DNA of 64,000 nt from Hordeum vulgare subsp. vulgare (Eukaryota; Streptophyta; Magnoliopsida; Poales; Poaceae), in NCBI RefSeq assembly GCF_904849725.1, contig NC_058522.1, positions 230,987,084-231,051,083 of the forward strand, in the 5' to 3' direction. Numbering within the stretch: the stretch's first letter is position 1; each line of letters opens with the position of its first letter. Positions 1 through 11,906 of the stretch are shown in pieces. The notes below the pieces were generated by a model, which saw only the letters and a list, made by a program, of their open reading frames with translations, was not told the origin of the DNA and searched no databases. The translations under genes were made by a program, and so were the position numbers.

Positions 1-540
1 TGCAAGGAGGAGTCGGTTGATGTGTGTAGTAATAGTAGTAGATGCAGAATCGCTTCAATCTACTTGATACGGACGTGATGCCTATATGCATAATCATTGC
101 CTTGGATATCTTCATAATTATTTGCTTTTCTATAAATTGCTTGACAGTAATTTGTTCACCCACCGTATTATTTTCCTTTATGAGAGAAGCCTCTAGTGAA
201 ACATATGGCCCCCGGGTATACTTTCCTTATCATATTTTCAGATCTATAAACCAAAAATACTTTGCTTCAATTATTTACTTTAGTTTTACTTTCAGATATA
301 TCAATATTTTATACCTATCTCTATCATATCTCATCCTTGCAAATAATTCTGAAGGGATTGACAACCCCTTTATAGCGTTGGGTGCAAGTGTTTGATTATT
401 TATGTTGGTACTATTATTGGAGTCTGGCTTGTTCCTCCTACTGGATTGATACCTTGGTTCTCAATAAACCGAGGGAAATACTTATCTACTTCGCTGCATC
501 ACCCTTTCCTCTTCTAGGGAAAACCAATGCAAGCTCCAGA
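1..540 (+). repeat. Gypsy LTR fragment (3' part), same family as elements 4 and E
   Basis: The stretch matches, in the opposite orientation, the LTRs at 25115-26722 and 59984-61600. Shared landmarks are 'agggattgacaacccctt', 'gcgttgggtgcaag', 'gataccttggttctcaa' and a final 'cctttcctcttc...aggga'. The LTR start lies left of the window. It ends abruptly near 540, where protease sequence begins, so the true LTR end, primer site and gag have been deleted. The short open frames at 42-395 and in the first part of 382-861 are LTR sequence, not genes. Confidence 0.75.
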
Positions 541-2956
541 GGTAGCAATACTATTTCACCACTTGGGAATGCTATAGATGTTGAAGTCTTGTGCGGAAAA
601 GTCAAGTACCCCATGGATTTCCTAGTACGTGGTTCGGAACAAGATAACTTTTGTCCCATCATATTTGATAGACCTTTCTTGAATACGTTTAATGCTGAAA
701 TTAATTGTGCTACTAAGAAGATCAAAGCGAGCTTTGGTGATATTTCTCACGAATTTAATTTCTCCAAGTTTAGCAAACAGCCACATGAAAAAGAATTTCC
801 TAATAAGGATGAAATAATCCGTCTTGCTTCTATTGTTGTACCTCCTACCGATCCACGATAGCAATACTTGCTAGACCATGAGAATGATATGCATTTGAAT
901 GCAAGGAATGAAATAGATAGGATACTCCTTGATCAACAGCATATCCTTAAGCACAACTTACCAGTTGAAATTTTAGGTGATCGTCCTCCACCCAAGGGAG
1001 ATCCTGTATTTGAGCTTAAGGCTTTACCTGATACTTTGAAATATGCTTATCTTGATGACAAGAAGATATATCTTGTTATTACTAGTGCTAACCTTTTAGA
1101 GCATGAAGAAAATAGATTACTCAAAACTTTAAAGAAGCACAGGGCTGCTACTGGATATACTCTTGATGATCTTAAGGGCATAAGCTCCACTCTCTGTCAG
1201 CACAAGATTAAGATGGATCCGGATGCTAAATAGTCGTTGATCATCAACACCGTCTCAACCCTAAGATGAAAGAGGTGGTAAGAACTGAAATACTAAAACT
1301 TCTGGAAGCTGGTATAATTTATCCTATTGCTGATAGCAGATGGGTAAGTCCTATTCATTGTGTTCCTCAGAAAGGTGGTGTAATTGTTGTTCCTAATGAT
1401 AAAAATGAACTTATTCCATAAAGGATAGTAACTCGTTATATGATGGTAATTGATTTTAGGAAATTGAATAAATTTACTAGAAAAAGATCATTACCCCTTG
1501 CCTTTTATTGATCAAATGTTAGAAAGATCATCTAAGACACGCAATTTTTATTTCTTGATGGGTATTCTGGGTTATCTCAAATACTTGTGCGAGAAGAGGA
1601 TCAAGAGAAAACTACCTTTACTTGCCCTTTTGGAACTCATGCTTATAGGCGTATGCCTTTTTGGTCTATGCAATGCACATGCTACCTTTCAAAGATGTAT
1701 GCCAACTATATTCTTTGACTTTTATGAAAAGATTGTTGAGGTTTTCATGGATGATTTTCCGTTTACATGACTTACTTTGATGATTACTTGAGCAACCTTG
1801 ATCGAGTTTTGCAGAGATGTGAAGAAACTAATCTCATCTTAAATTGAGAGAAGTGCCACTTTATGGTGAATGAAGGTATAGTGCTTGGGCATAAAATCTC
1901 TGAACGAGGTATTGAGGTGGATGAGGCCAAAGTTGATGCAATGGAGAAAATGCCTTGCCCAAAAGATAGCAAAGTAATAAGAAGCTCCCTTGGTCATGCT
2001 GGTTTCTATAGGCGTTTCATTAAAGATTTCTAGGCCAATAACTAATCTTCTCCAAAATTATTTTCCTTTTGTTTTTTTTGATGGTTTTGTAGAAGCCTTT
2101 GAAATACTTAAGTAAGCCTTAATTTCTGCACCTATTGTCCAACCACCTGATTTGAACCTACCATTTAAAACTATGTGTGATGCTAGTGATTATGTTGTTG
2201 GTGCTGTTCTAGGGTAAAGAGTAGACACGAAATTGAATGTTATGTATTATGCTAGTAAGACACTAGACATTGCTCAAATAAATTATGGTACTAGTGAAAA
2301 TGAATCTTTAGCAGTTGTTTTCGCATGTGATAAGTATAGACCTTATATTGTTGATTCCAAAGTAACTATTCACACTGATCATGCTGCTATTAAATACCTT
2401 ATGGAAAAGAAAGATGCTAAACCTAGACTCATTAGATGGTGCTATTGCTACAAGAATTTGATGTGCATATCATTGGTAGGAAGGGAGCTGACAACCCTAT
2501 AGCAGATAAATTGTCTAGGGTGGAAAATATTGTTGATGCCCCACTACCTATTGATGATAATTTTCCTAACGAGCAACTTGCTATTATAAACACTTCACGT
2601 AGTACTCCTTGGTATGCGGATTATGCTAGTTACATTGTTGCTAAATATATTCCGCCTAGCTTCACCTATCAAGAAAAGAAAATAAAATTCTTCTATGATT
2701 TACGACATTACTTTTGGGATGACCCACATCTTTATAAATAAGTAGTAAATGGTGTTATTAGATGTTGTGTACCTGAGCATGAACATGAACAAATCCTAAG
2801 GAAGTGTCATTCCGAGGCCTACCATGGACACATGCGGGTGATAGAAGTACGCACAAGGTATTACAATCTAGTTTATATTGGCCTACTCTTTTTGAAGATG
2901 CTCGTAAATATGTCCTTTCTTGTGATGAATTCCAAGGAGTTGGTAATACTGGTAAA
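541..2956 (+). pseudogene. Decayed gypsy pol: protease tail, RT, RNase H, integrase N-terminus
   Basis: This encodes, in several broken frames, the pol of an Athila/Tat-type Ty3-gypsy element. Order: protease C-terminus with 'RPFLNTFNA' (about 541-861); linker containing 'FELKALPDTLKYAY' (868-1233); RT with 'VIDFRKLN' near 1450 and the catalytic FMDD at 1744-1755; RNase H ('CDASDYVVGAVLG' near 2170, '[11 protein letters not shown]' near 2380); '[13 protein letters not shown]'; and the integrase zinc-finger start (about 2755-2950). Damage includes a stop at 1231-1233, stops near 1420 and 1845, and several frame changes. Gag, the protease active site and the integrase core are missing. It breaks off at 2956, where a different LTR starts. 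Elements 4, A, B and E lack this enzyme set. Confidence 0.85.
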
Positions 2957-3830
2957 TGACACGTCTCCGTCGTATCTATAACTTTTGATTGTTTCATGCC
3001 AATATTCTACAACTTTCATATACTTTTGGCCACTTTTTATACTTTTTAGGGACCAACATATTGATCCAGTGCCGAGTGCCAGTTCCTGTTTGTTGCATGT
3101 TTTTGTTTCATAGAAAATCCGTATCAAACGAAGTCCAAACAGGATAAAAACTTACAGATATTGTTTTGGAATATTTGTGAATTTTGGGAAGTGGAATCAA
3201 TAGAAGGCGGTTCCCGAGGGGGCCACAACCCATAGGGGCGCAACCTGGTGGGTAGGTCGCGCCGGGAAGGCTCGTGGCCACCCCGTAAGGTGGTTGGTAC
3301 CCTTTTTTTGTAGCAAGAAAGCTAATTTCCAGATGTTAAAATTTCAGTCCAATCGAAGTTACGGATCTGTGGGAATATAAGAAACGGTGAAAGGCCAGAA
3401 TCAGAAAAACGCAGAAACAGAAATAAACAGAGAGAGAGAGATCCAATCTCGGAGGGGCTCTCACCCCTCCGCCGCCATGGAGGCCAAGGACCAGAGGGGA
3501 AACCCTCCTCCCATCTATGGGGAGGATAAGGAAGAAGAAGAAGGAGGGGGCTCTCTCCCCCTCTCTCCCGGTGGCACTCGAACGCCGCCGGGGCCATCAT
3601 CATGACGACGATCTACACCGACAACTTCGCCGCCATCATCACCAACTCCCCGCCCCTCTATGCAGCGTTTCAACACCTCTTCTCACTGATGTAATGTCTA
3701 CTTAAACATGGTGCTCAATGCTATATATTATTTCCCAATGATGTATGGCTATCCTATGATGTTTGACTAGATCCATTTTGTCCTATGGGTTGATTGATGA
3801 TCAAAAAATTCCGATGATGTATGGCTATCC
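2957..3830 (+). repeat. Truncated gypsy LTR inserted in the integrase of the previous element
   Basis: The segment starts TGACACGTCTCCGTCGTATC, a typical Triticeae gypsy LTR start, directly after integrase coding sequence. A GC-rich stretch follows at about 3440-3660 with short fortuitous frames on both strands, then AT-rich LTR sequence. It is lost at a junction with copia-1 at about 3830, so no 3' end, primer site or second LTR is visible. The would-be left TSD is GTAAA (2952-2956), with no partner. The family is distinct from the other gypsy LTRs here. Confidence 0.65.
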
Positions 3831-4932
3831 TTGACATAGAGGTTCAACCGATAAAGATCTTCGTAGAATATGTAGGAGCCAATATGGGCATCCAGGTCCC
3901 GCTATTGGTTATTACCCGGAGAATGTCTCAGGTCATGTCTACATAGTTCTCGAACCCGCAGGGTCTGCACACTTAAGGTTCAGTGACGTTTCAATATTAT
4001 TGAGTTATGTGTGTAGGTAACCGAAAGTTGTTCGGAGTCCCAATGAGACCCCAGACGTCACGAGGAGCTCCCAAATGGTCCGTAGGTAAAGATTGGTATA
4101 TAGGAAGTCCTATTTTTGTCACCGGAAAAGTTTCAGGTACTTCAGTAGTGTACCGGGAGTGACGCGAGGGTACCGGGGACCATCGGGAGGGGTGTCACGC
4201 CCCGAGGGGCCTCATGGGCTGTGGGAGGAGACAAACCAGCCCTAGTGGGCTGGCCTAATCCCCCACTAAGGCCCATGAGGTTTGGGAAGGAAAAAACACA
4301 AAGGTGGAAGAGGAGGAAATTGTTTCCAAGTGGAGAGGAGGAATCCTAGTCCTAGTAGGATTGGAGTAGGACTCCTCCACCTCCAATTTCGGCCAAACCT
4401 TGAGGGTTTGAGGTTGCCTCCTCCCCTCCCTCACTTCTATATATACTAGAGGAATTAGAGGAAGCCCTAACCCTAACTGCCACGTGCTCCCTCTACTTCA
4501 GCTAGATCGTTTTCTCCTCTAGTCTAGTTCGGCGGTGCATAGGTGAAGCCCTGCCAGAATAGTTCCACCACCACCACCACCACACCGTCGTGCTGGAGAA
4601 CTCATCTACCTCTCCGCCCCTCTTTCTGGATCAAGAAGGCGGTGATCGTCATGGAGCTGTACGTGTGCTAAACGCGGAGGTGCCGTCCGTTCTGCACTAG
4701 ATTGGGATGGATCGTGATGGGTTGACAGGACGGATCATGATGAGATCACAGGACGAGCTGCGATTTGGATCGCAAAGACGTTCCACTACATCAACCGCGG
4801 TATATACACTTCCGCTTAGTGATCTACAAGGGTATATAGATACACTCTCCCCTCTCATAGATGGTCATCACCATGGATAGATCTTGTGTGCACGTAGGAA
4901 ATTTTTTGTTTCCCATGCGACGTTCCCCAACA
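3831..4932 (+). repeat. copia-1 5' LTR, BARE/WIS/Angela type, missing about its first 700 bp
   Basis: Collinear with the complete LTR at 28869-30632 from about position 700 of that LTR onward. Shared landmarks are 'gtctacatag...cccgcagggtctgcacactt', 'gacgtcacgaggagctcc' and 'ggtaaagattg'. It ends '...cgttccccaaca' at 4932, the standard end of this family, immediately before the primer site. The missing start means no left TSD can be identified. Confidence 0.9.
4438..4446 (+). promoter_or_regulatory. TATA box in copia-1 LTR
   Basis: TATATATAC follows a GC-rich leader ('cctccctcacttc'), at the same relative place as TATATATAG in the other complete copia LTR. It is the expected core promoter of BARE-type LTRs. 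Activity is not shown. Confidence 0.6.
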
Positions 4933-4933
4933 G

Positions 4934-4945
4934 TGTTATCAGAGC
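4934..4945 (+). other. copia-1 primer binding site (initiator tRNA-Met)
   Basis: TGTTATCAGAGC lies one base after the LTR end. It is one mismatch from TGGTATCAGAGC, the complement of the plant initiator tRNA-Met 3' end used by BARE/Tos17-type copia elements. Confidence 0.8.
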
Positions 4946-6180
4946 TAGGCCTATGCGTACATGACATATTGAGTAGAACACAAAGTAGTTTGTGGGCGTT
5001 GATGTTCAGATTGCTGCCCTCCTTAGTTTTTTCTTGATTCGGAGGTATTGTTGAATTGAAGCGACCCGGACCAACATTACTCGTACGCTTACGAGAGACC
5101 GGTTTCATCGACTAACTTGCAACTTGTTGCATAAAGATGACTGGCGGGTGTCTGTTTCTTCAACTTTAGTTGAATCGGATTTGACTGAGGCGGTCACTAG
5201 AGAAGGTTAAATAGCAACTTGCATATCACCGTTGTGGCTTTGCATAAGAAAGATGCGATCATACTAGATACCCATAACAGCCACGTGAAATTTGCAACAA
5301 CAAATTAGAGGACGTCCAACTTGTTTTTGTAGGGTATGCATGTGATGTGATATGGCCAAAAGACATGATATGATATATTGGATGTATGAGATGATCATGT
5401 TGTAATAGTTAAATATCGACTTGCACGTCGATGCTATGGCAACCGTCAGGAGCCATAGGGTTGTCTTGGTGATGCTTTGCTTTATCGCTAGTAGTTGCTT
5501 TAGTAGTAACAACATAGGAAGCGCGACAACCTCGATGGCAGCACAATGATGAAGATCATAATGATGGAGATCATGGTGTGGCACCGATGACGATGGAGAT
5601 CATGCCGGTGCTTTGGTGATGGATATCAAGAAGCACAAGTTCATGGCCATATCATGTCCCTTACGATTTGCATGTGATATTAATCCTTTTATGCACTTTA
5701 TTTTGGTTAGGATGACGGTAGCATTATAAGGTGAACCCTCACTAAAATTTCGAGATAAAATTGTGTTCTCCCCGACTATGCACCGTTGCGACAGTTCGTC
5801 GTTTCGAGACACCACGTGATGATCGGGTGTGATAGACTCAACGTTCATATACAACGGGTGCAAAACAGTTGCACACGCGGAACACTCGGGTTAAACTTGA
5901 CGAGCCTAGCATGTACATACATGGCCTCGAAACACAAGAGACCAAAAGGTCGAGCATGAATCATATAGTTGATATGATCAACATGGATATGTTCACCATT
6001 GAAACTAAATTCAACTCACGTGATGATCGTACTTGAGTTAGTGAATTTGGATCATGCGACACTCAAATGACTAGAGGGATGTCAATTTGAGTGGGAGTTT
6101 ACTAGTAATATAATTAACTAAACTCAATTATCATGAACATAGTCAAAAGTGTCTTTACAATTTATGTTGTAGCTTGCGCT
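4946..6180 (+). other. copia-1 untranslated leader
   Basis: Non-coding leader between primer site and gag. It is collinear with 30646-31892 of copia-2 and, reversed, with about 28030-28516. Shared blocks include 'aattagaggacgtc', 'gatgtatgagatgatcatgtt' and 'accacgtgatgatcgggtgtgatag'. Short frames on the minus strand (4824-5863) are incidental. Confidence 0.8.
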
Positions 6181-6960
6181 GTAGCTCTACTATTTTTGAT
6201 ATCTTCCTAGAGAAAACATAGTTGAAAGATGATAATAGCAATTATGCGGACCGGGTCCGTAAATTGAGGATTGTCCTCATTGCTGCACAGAAGGCTTAAG
6301 TCGTTAATGCACCACTCGGTGTGCTGAACCCCGAGCGTCGTTTGTGGATGTTGCGAACATCTAACATACACGTTTTTGATGACTACGTGATAGTTCAGTG
6401 CGTAGTGTTTAACGGCTTAGAATTGAGGCACCGAAGACGTTTTGAATGTCACGGGACATATGAGATGTTCCAAGAGATGAAATTGGGATTTCAGGCTCGT
6501 GCCCATGTTGGGAGGTATGAGACCTCCGACAAGATTCTTTGCCTGCAAAGTAAGGGAGAAAAGCTCAAATATTGAGCATGTGATCAGATTGTGTGGGTGC
6601 AACAATTGCTTGAATCGAGTGGGGCTTGATCTTCTAGATAAGATAATGATTGACATAGTTCTCCAAAGTCACTGCCACCAAGCTACTGGAGCTTCGTGAT
6701 GAACTATAGCATATCAGGGATGCGCAAGATAATCCCTGAATTATTCACGATGTTTGACACCGCGAAAGTAGAAATCAAGTAGGAGCATCAATTGTTGATG
6801 GTTAGTGAAACCACTAGTTTCGAGAAGGGCAAGGGCAAGAAGGGATACTTCATGAAAGGAAAACCAGTTGCCGCTCTAGTGGAGAAAGCCAAGGTGGAAA
6901 CCAAACCCAAGACTAGGTGCTTCTAATATGAGGGGAACGACCACTGAAGCAGCACTACCC
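6181..6960 (+). pseudogene. copia-1 gag, decayed
   Basis: Remnant of the BARE/Angela nucleocapsid/capsid protein. Recognisable pieces line up with the copia-2 gag at 31893: an N-terminal block at about 6220-6290 encoding 'DDNSNYADRV'; 'GLELRHRRRFECHGTYEMFQEMKLGFQA' near 6410-6500 ; the region before the nucleocapsid at 6770-6850 rich in Lys/Gly; and a ruined zinc knuckle near 6915-6945. The start ATG is not preserved and there are stops and frameshifts (for example at 6572 and 6779). It cannot make Gag. Confidence 0.8.
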
Positions 6961-9905
6961 TTGATACTTGGTAGATTAGAAGGTTGACAAAGTCGACAAA
7001 ACTATATTGGATATACATGATATTGATGTGTACCTAGGTAGTACTCCTAGTAGCACAAGGGTATTAGATACCGGTTCAGTTCTAAGTGTTAGTAACTCGA
7101 AATTATAGCTACAGAATAAACAGATACTAGCAAGGGTGAGGTGACGATGTGTGTTCGAAGTAATTCCAAGGTTGATATGATCAAACATCGCACGCTCCCT
7201 CTACCATCGGGATTAGTGTTGAACCTAAATAATTGTTATTTGGTGTTTGCATTGAGCATATACATAATTAGATTGTGTTTATTGCAATACGGTTATTCAT
7301 TTAAATATAATAATGGTTACTCTATTTACCTGAATAATACCTTTAATGGTCATGCACCTAAAATGAATGGTTTATTGAATCTCGGTCGTAGTGATACACA
7401 TGTTCATAATATTGTTGCCAAAAGATACAAAGTAGTAATGATATTAACACTTACTTGTGGCACTGTCGCTTGAGTCATATTGGTGTAAAACACATGAAGA
7501 AGCTCCATACTGATGGATCTTTGTACTCACTCATTTTTGAATTGTTTGAGACATGCAAACTATGCCTATTGGTGTAAACGCATGAAGAAACTCCATGCAG
7601 ATGGATTGTTTAGACTCACTTGATTATGAATCACCTGAGACATGCAAATCATGCCACATGGGCAAGATGATTGGAGACCTCGTTTTCAATGAGATGGAAC
7701 AAGAAATTAACTTGTTGGAAGTAGTACATTCTGATGTATGGAGTCCAATGAGTGCCGAGGCACGCAGTGGATATCGTTATGTTCTTCACTGATGATTTAA
7801 GTAGATACAGGTGTATTTCCTTGATGAATCACATGGTCTGAAATATTGAAAAGTTCAAGCAAGTTCATAGTGAAGTTAAAAATCGTCATGACAACAGGAT
7901 AATATGTCTACGATGTGATCGTGGAGGTAAATATATATCTGAGTTGCGAGTTCGGTAAACATTTAAAGACAATGTGGAAATTGTTTTCACAACTCATGCT
8001 CCCTGGAACACCATAGTGTGATGGTGTGTCCGAACGTCATAGCCGCGCCCTATTGGATACGGTGCATACTATGATGTCTCTTATCGAATTATCACTATCG
8101 TTTTTGGGTTAGGCATTAGAGACAACCACATTCACTTTAAATAGGGCACCACGTAATTCCATTGAGATGACACCATATGAACTATGGTTTGGAGAAACCT
8201 AAGCTTTCATTTCTTAAAGTTTGGGGCTGTGATGCTTATGTGAAAAAGTTTCAGCCTGATAAGCTGAAACCCAAAGCGGATAAATGCATATTCATAGGAC
8301 ATCCAAAACAGTTGGGTATACCTCCTATCTCAGATCCAAAAGCAAAGTGTTTGTTTCAGGAAACGGGTCCTTTCTCGAGAAATAGTTTCTCTCAAAAGAA
8401 TTGAGTGGGAGGATGGTGGAACTTGATGAGGTTATTGAACTAACACTTCAACCACAGAGTGGAAGGGCACATGAAGATATTCGTGTGGCCTCTACACCAG
8501 TTGAAGTGGAAGCCAAAGATGGTGATCATGAAGCTTCAGATCAAGTTACTACCAAACCTCGTAGGTCGACAAGGATACACACTGCTCCAGAGTGGTACGG
8601 TAATCCTGTCTTGGAAGTCATGTTGCTGGACAACAATGAACCTACGAGCTATGGAGAAGGGATGGTGGGACCGGATTCTGACAAATGGCAGGAGACCATG
8701 AAATCCAAGAGATGATCCATGTATGAAAACAAAGTGTGGATTTGGGAGAATTACTTGATGGTCATAAGACTATTGAGTACACATGGATCTTTGAAAGGAA
8801 GACAGACGATGATGGTGAATGTCACCATTTAAGAAAGCTTGACTTGTTGCAAAGAGGTTTTCGACAAGTTCAAGGAATTGACTATGAAGAGACTTCCTCA
8901 CTCGTAGCGATGCTAAATGTTTGTTGGAATTATGTTAGCAATTGCTGCATTTTTCAATTATGAACTCTTGCACATGGATGTCAAAACATTGTTTCCTTGA
9001 CAGTTTCTTTGAGGAACCAGAAGGTTTTGTCGATTATAAGGATGCTAACAAGTATGCAAGATCCAACGATCCTTCTATGGACTAGATCAAGCATCTCGGA
9101 GTTGGAATATACACTTTGATGAGACGATCAAAGCTTTTGGATTTATACAAAGTTTATGAGAAACTTGTATTTCCAAGTAAATGAGTGCGAGCACTATAGA
9201 ATTTCTGATTAATATATGTAGTTGATAAATATATGTAGTAATTCTGGAAAAGCGTAAAGGGTTGTTTGAAAGGAGGTTTTGAAATAAAAAAACTGAATTA
9301 AGCCTATCTGAAACGTTGAGCATCAAGATCTATGGAGATAGATCAAAACGCTTGATAAAAAGTTTTCAATGAAATGCATGCCTTGACAAGTTTTTGAAGG
9401 AGTTCAAAATATATTGGCAAAGAAGGAGTTCTTAGCTGTGTTATAAGGTGTGAATATTGAGTAAGACTCAAAGCCTGACCACGACAGAAGAAATGGAAAG
9501 GACGAAGGTTGTCCCCTATGCATTAGTTGTAGGCTCTAAAGTATGACATGCTATGTACTGCACCTGATGTGTGCCTTGCCATGAGTCACTCAAGGGGTAC
9601 AAGAGTGATCCAAAGATGGATCACTAGACAACGGTCAAATTTATCCTTAGTAACTAGTGGACTAAGGAATTTTTCTCGATTATGGAGGTGATAAAAGAGT
9701 TCGTCGTAAAGGGTTACGTTGATGCAAGCTTTGACACTAATCCGGATAACTTTGAGTAGTAAACCGGATTCATATAATAGAGCAATCGTTTGGAATTGTT
9801 CCAAATGGTGCATGGTAGTAGCACCTACATGATGACATACAGATTCGTGAAGCACACTCGGATCTGAAAAGTCCAGATCCGTTGACTAAAACCTCTCTCA
9901 CAAGT
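6961..9905 (+). pseudogene. copia-1 pol: protease, integrase, RT, RNase H, decayed
   Basis: Degenerate BARE/Angela polyprotein. Visible in order: protease region around 7060-7110; 'GLVLNLNNCYLVF' (7210-7250); the integrase HHCC finger, present twice (7479-7655); integrase core with 'VHSDVWSP' near 7725 and 'SPMSAEARSGYRYV' to 7790; 'LSFLKVWGCDAYVKKFQPDKL' (about 8205-8270); the inter-domain linker 'PRRSTRIHTAPEWYGNPVLE' (8549-8610); RT start near 8720-9000; and scattered RNase H pieces at 9470-9880. The RT YVDD catalytic region is not recognisable, and stops and frameshifts occur every few hundred bases. Confidence 0.8.
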
Positions 9906-9990
9906 AATACATGATAAAACCCTAGAACTGTATGGGTGTTAGATTCATTACAATCACATAGTGATTTGAACTAGATTATTGACTCTAGTG

Positions 9991-10002
9991 CAAGTGGGAG
10001 AC
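9991..10002 (+). other. copia-1 polypurine tract
   Basis: AAGTGGGAGA sits immediately before the 3' LTR start TGTTGGAAATATGCC, the standard plus-strand primer position in this family. The copia-2 equivalent is AAATGGGAGA at 63146. Confidence 0.8.
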
Positions 10003-10741
10003 TGTTGGAAATATGCCCTAGAGGCAATAATAAATTGGTTATTATTATATTTCCTTGTTCATGATAATCGTTTATAGAGGCAATAATATATTGGTTATTA
10101 TTATATTTCCTTGTTCATGATAATCGTTTATATGCTGGAATTGGATTGAATGGAAACTCAGATACATGTGTGGATACATAGACAACATATTGTCCCTAGT
10201 GAGCCTCTAGTAGACTAGCTCGTTGATCGAAGATGGTCAAGGTTTCCTGGCCGTAGACAAGTGTTGTCACTTGATAACGGGAGCACATCATTAGGAGAAT
10301 GATGTGATGGACAAGACCTAAACTATAAAGGTAGCATATGATCATGTGTATTTCTTGCTATAGTTTTCTGCATGCCAATGTATCTGTTCCTATGACCATG
10401 AGATCATGCAACTCCCGGACACCGGAGGAATACCTTGTGTGTATCAAACATCGCAATGTTACTTGGTGACTAGAAAGGTGCACTACAGGTATCTCAGAAG
10501 GTGTTTGTTGGGTTGGCATGGATCAAGACATGGATTTGTCACTCCATGTGACGGAGAGGTATCTCGGGGCCCACTCGGTAATGCAACATCACAATAATCC
10601 TTGCTAGAAATGTGATTAAGGAGTTAGTCACGGGATCTTGTATTACAGAGTGAGTAAAGAGACTTGCTAGTAACGAGATTGAACTAGGTATAGAGATACT
10701 GACGGTCGAATCTCGGGCAAGTAACATACCGAAGGACAAAG
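10003..10741 (+). repeat. copia-1 3' LTR, 5' part, cut by gypsy-3
   Basis: Begins TGTTGGAAATATGCCCTAGAGG and runs collinear with 28869-29550 to 10741, where a gypsy LTR begins in mid-sequence. The remainder should lie beyond the right edge of the window, after the nested block. It carries a 56-bp tandem duplication near its start. Confidence 0.9.
10020..10131 (+). repeat. 56-bp tandem duplication in copia-1 3' LTR
   Basis: 'agaggcaataata' starts at 10020 and again at 10076, and the following bases repeat with one or two changes. The LTR copies at 28869 and 63157 have one unit. Confidence 0.9.
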
Positions 10742-11906
10742 TGTCGGATTTCGGGCTCCGCAAAAACCCTAAGGATTCGAACACAAGGGCATGTACGAGG
10801 ATCTCCCCTGCCTTCGCCTAGCTCGCTACTTGATGGAAACGACAAAGGACTCACTCGATGGTGAGGGAAACACATAACACAATAGTTACCCAGGTTCGGG
10901 TCGTCGCGAAGCGTAAAACCCTACTCCTGCTTTTGGTGGATTGCCTCTCGCGGAGGTTGGTGGATGAACTAGTACAGTGCTCTTGAGCCTCCGGAGGCTA
11001 TATGGCTTGGTGTGTTGTTCTATGGTCAGAACGAACCCCTCCGTCCCACTACGAAGTATCCTACCCTATCTATCTATAGTGGAGTCCCGGGTCCTCTTCC
11101 CTCATAGCTTTGACGGGAAGGGATCCCACAATGGCCAATTCTGAAGGGGAACAAGTGAACATGCTCCCCTGCCCAAAGGTGGTCTTCGCCTGCAAAGTAA
11201 CTGCCCGCGCTGTAGGGATGGGCCCGAGGATGATGTTTTCCCTACTGGCGGGCGGTGATGGCTTCATTGCACCAGAAGGGACACCTTTGGAAGATGCCTT
11301 TGGAAACCCGGTACGCTCCTGCCCCCTTTGCACTAAAGGGGAAACTGCTCCATCCTACCATCTGCTGCTTGCCTGTCATTTTCTGGTGTCACCCTTGACT
11401 TCTGAGGCCCGTCCTTGCTTTAGAATATCCGCCGCTTCGGAGGGGTCCTGAGGAAGCCCCGTGCATTTCTTGACGCTGCTCCTCCTCGTGAGGCTTGGCC
11501 CCTCACGAGGGCCCTGCCTTGAATGGTGCCGGGACCGTTGGTTCATTTTGATGAGGTGAGCCTGCCCTCGTCCACAGGCATGCAGGTGTGGGTACCCCCA
11601 TTCCCAGAACGCCAACAGTAGGCCCCGGGCCCACGGCGTGCTTGGCTTGGCTTCTGGGCGGAGCCTCGGGGGGCATCCTGTGGCGCCGCGGGCCCCCAAA
11701 TGCGTGTGCGCTACGCCGGCGCACGTCACGCGGCTGGCGTCGGGTCCTCCTTGTCTTCTGTCTCTGCCCAAGTTATTAGGTGCCCTGCTTATTGCACTGG
11801 TGCCTTATTTCTTTCCTTCTTCCCCACTCGGTCTTCCTCCTTGGTCTCTGACTCCAACCGGCGTCTCCCAGATCCAGCGTCGCGTCGTTCCCCTGCAGGT
11901 CCAGCG
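10742..11906 (+). repeat. gypsy-3 5' LTR and leader
   Basis: The LTR start and landmarks such as 'ttacccaggttcgggtcg' and 'taaaaccctactcctgctttt' are typical of a GC-rich Triticeae gypsy LTR. I could not place the LTR end or a primer site. The small frames here (11070-11771, both strands) show no domain and look fortuitous in GC-rich sequence. Confidence 0.6.

Noticed and set aside
3322..3705. Short plus and minus frames around 3320-3705 as a small gene
   Set aside because: They sit in the GC-rich part of a gypsy LTR and match the expected LTR leader.
11376..11771. 131-codon minus-strand frame in gypsy-3 LTR/leader
   Set aside because: GC-rich shadow frame with competing frames on the other strand and no recognisable domain.
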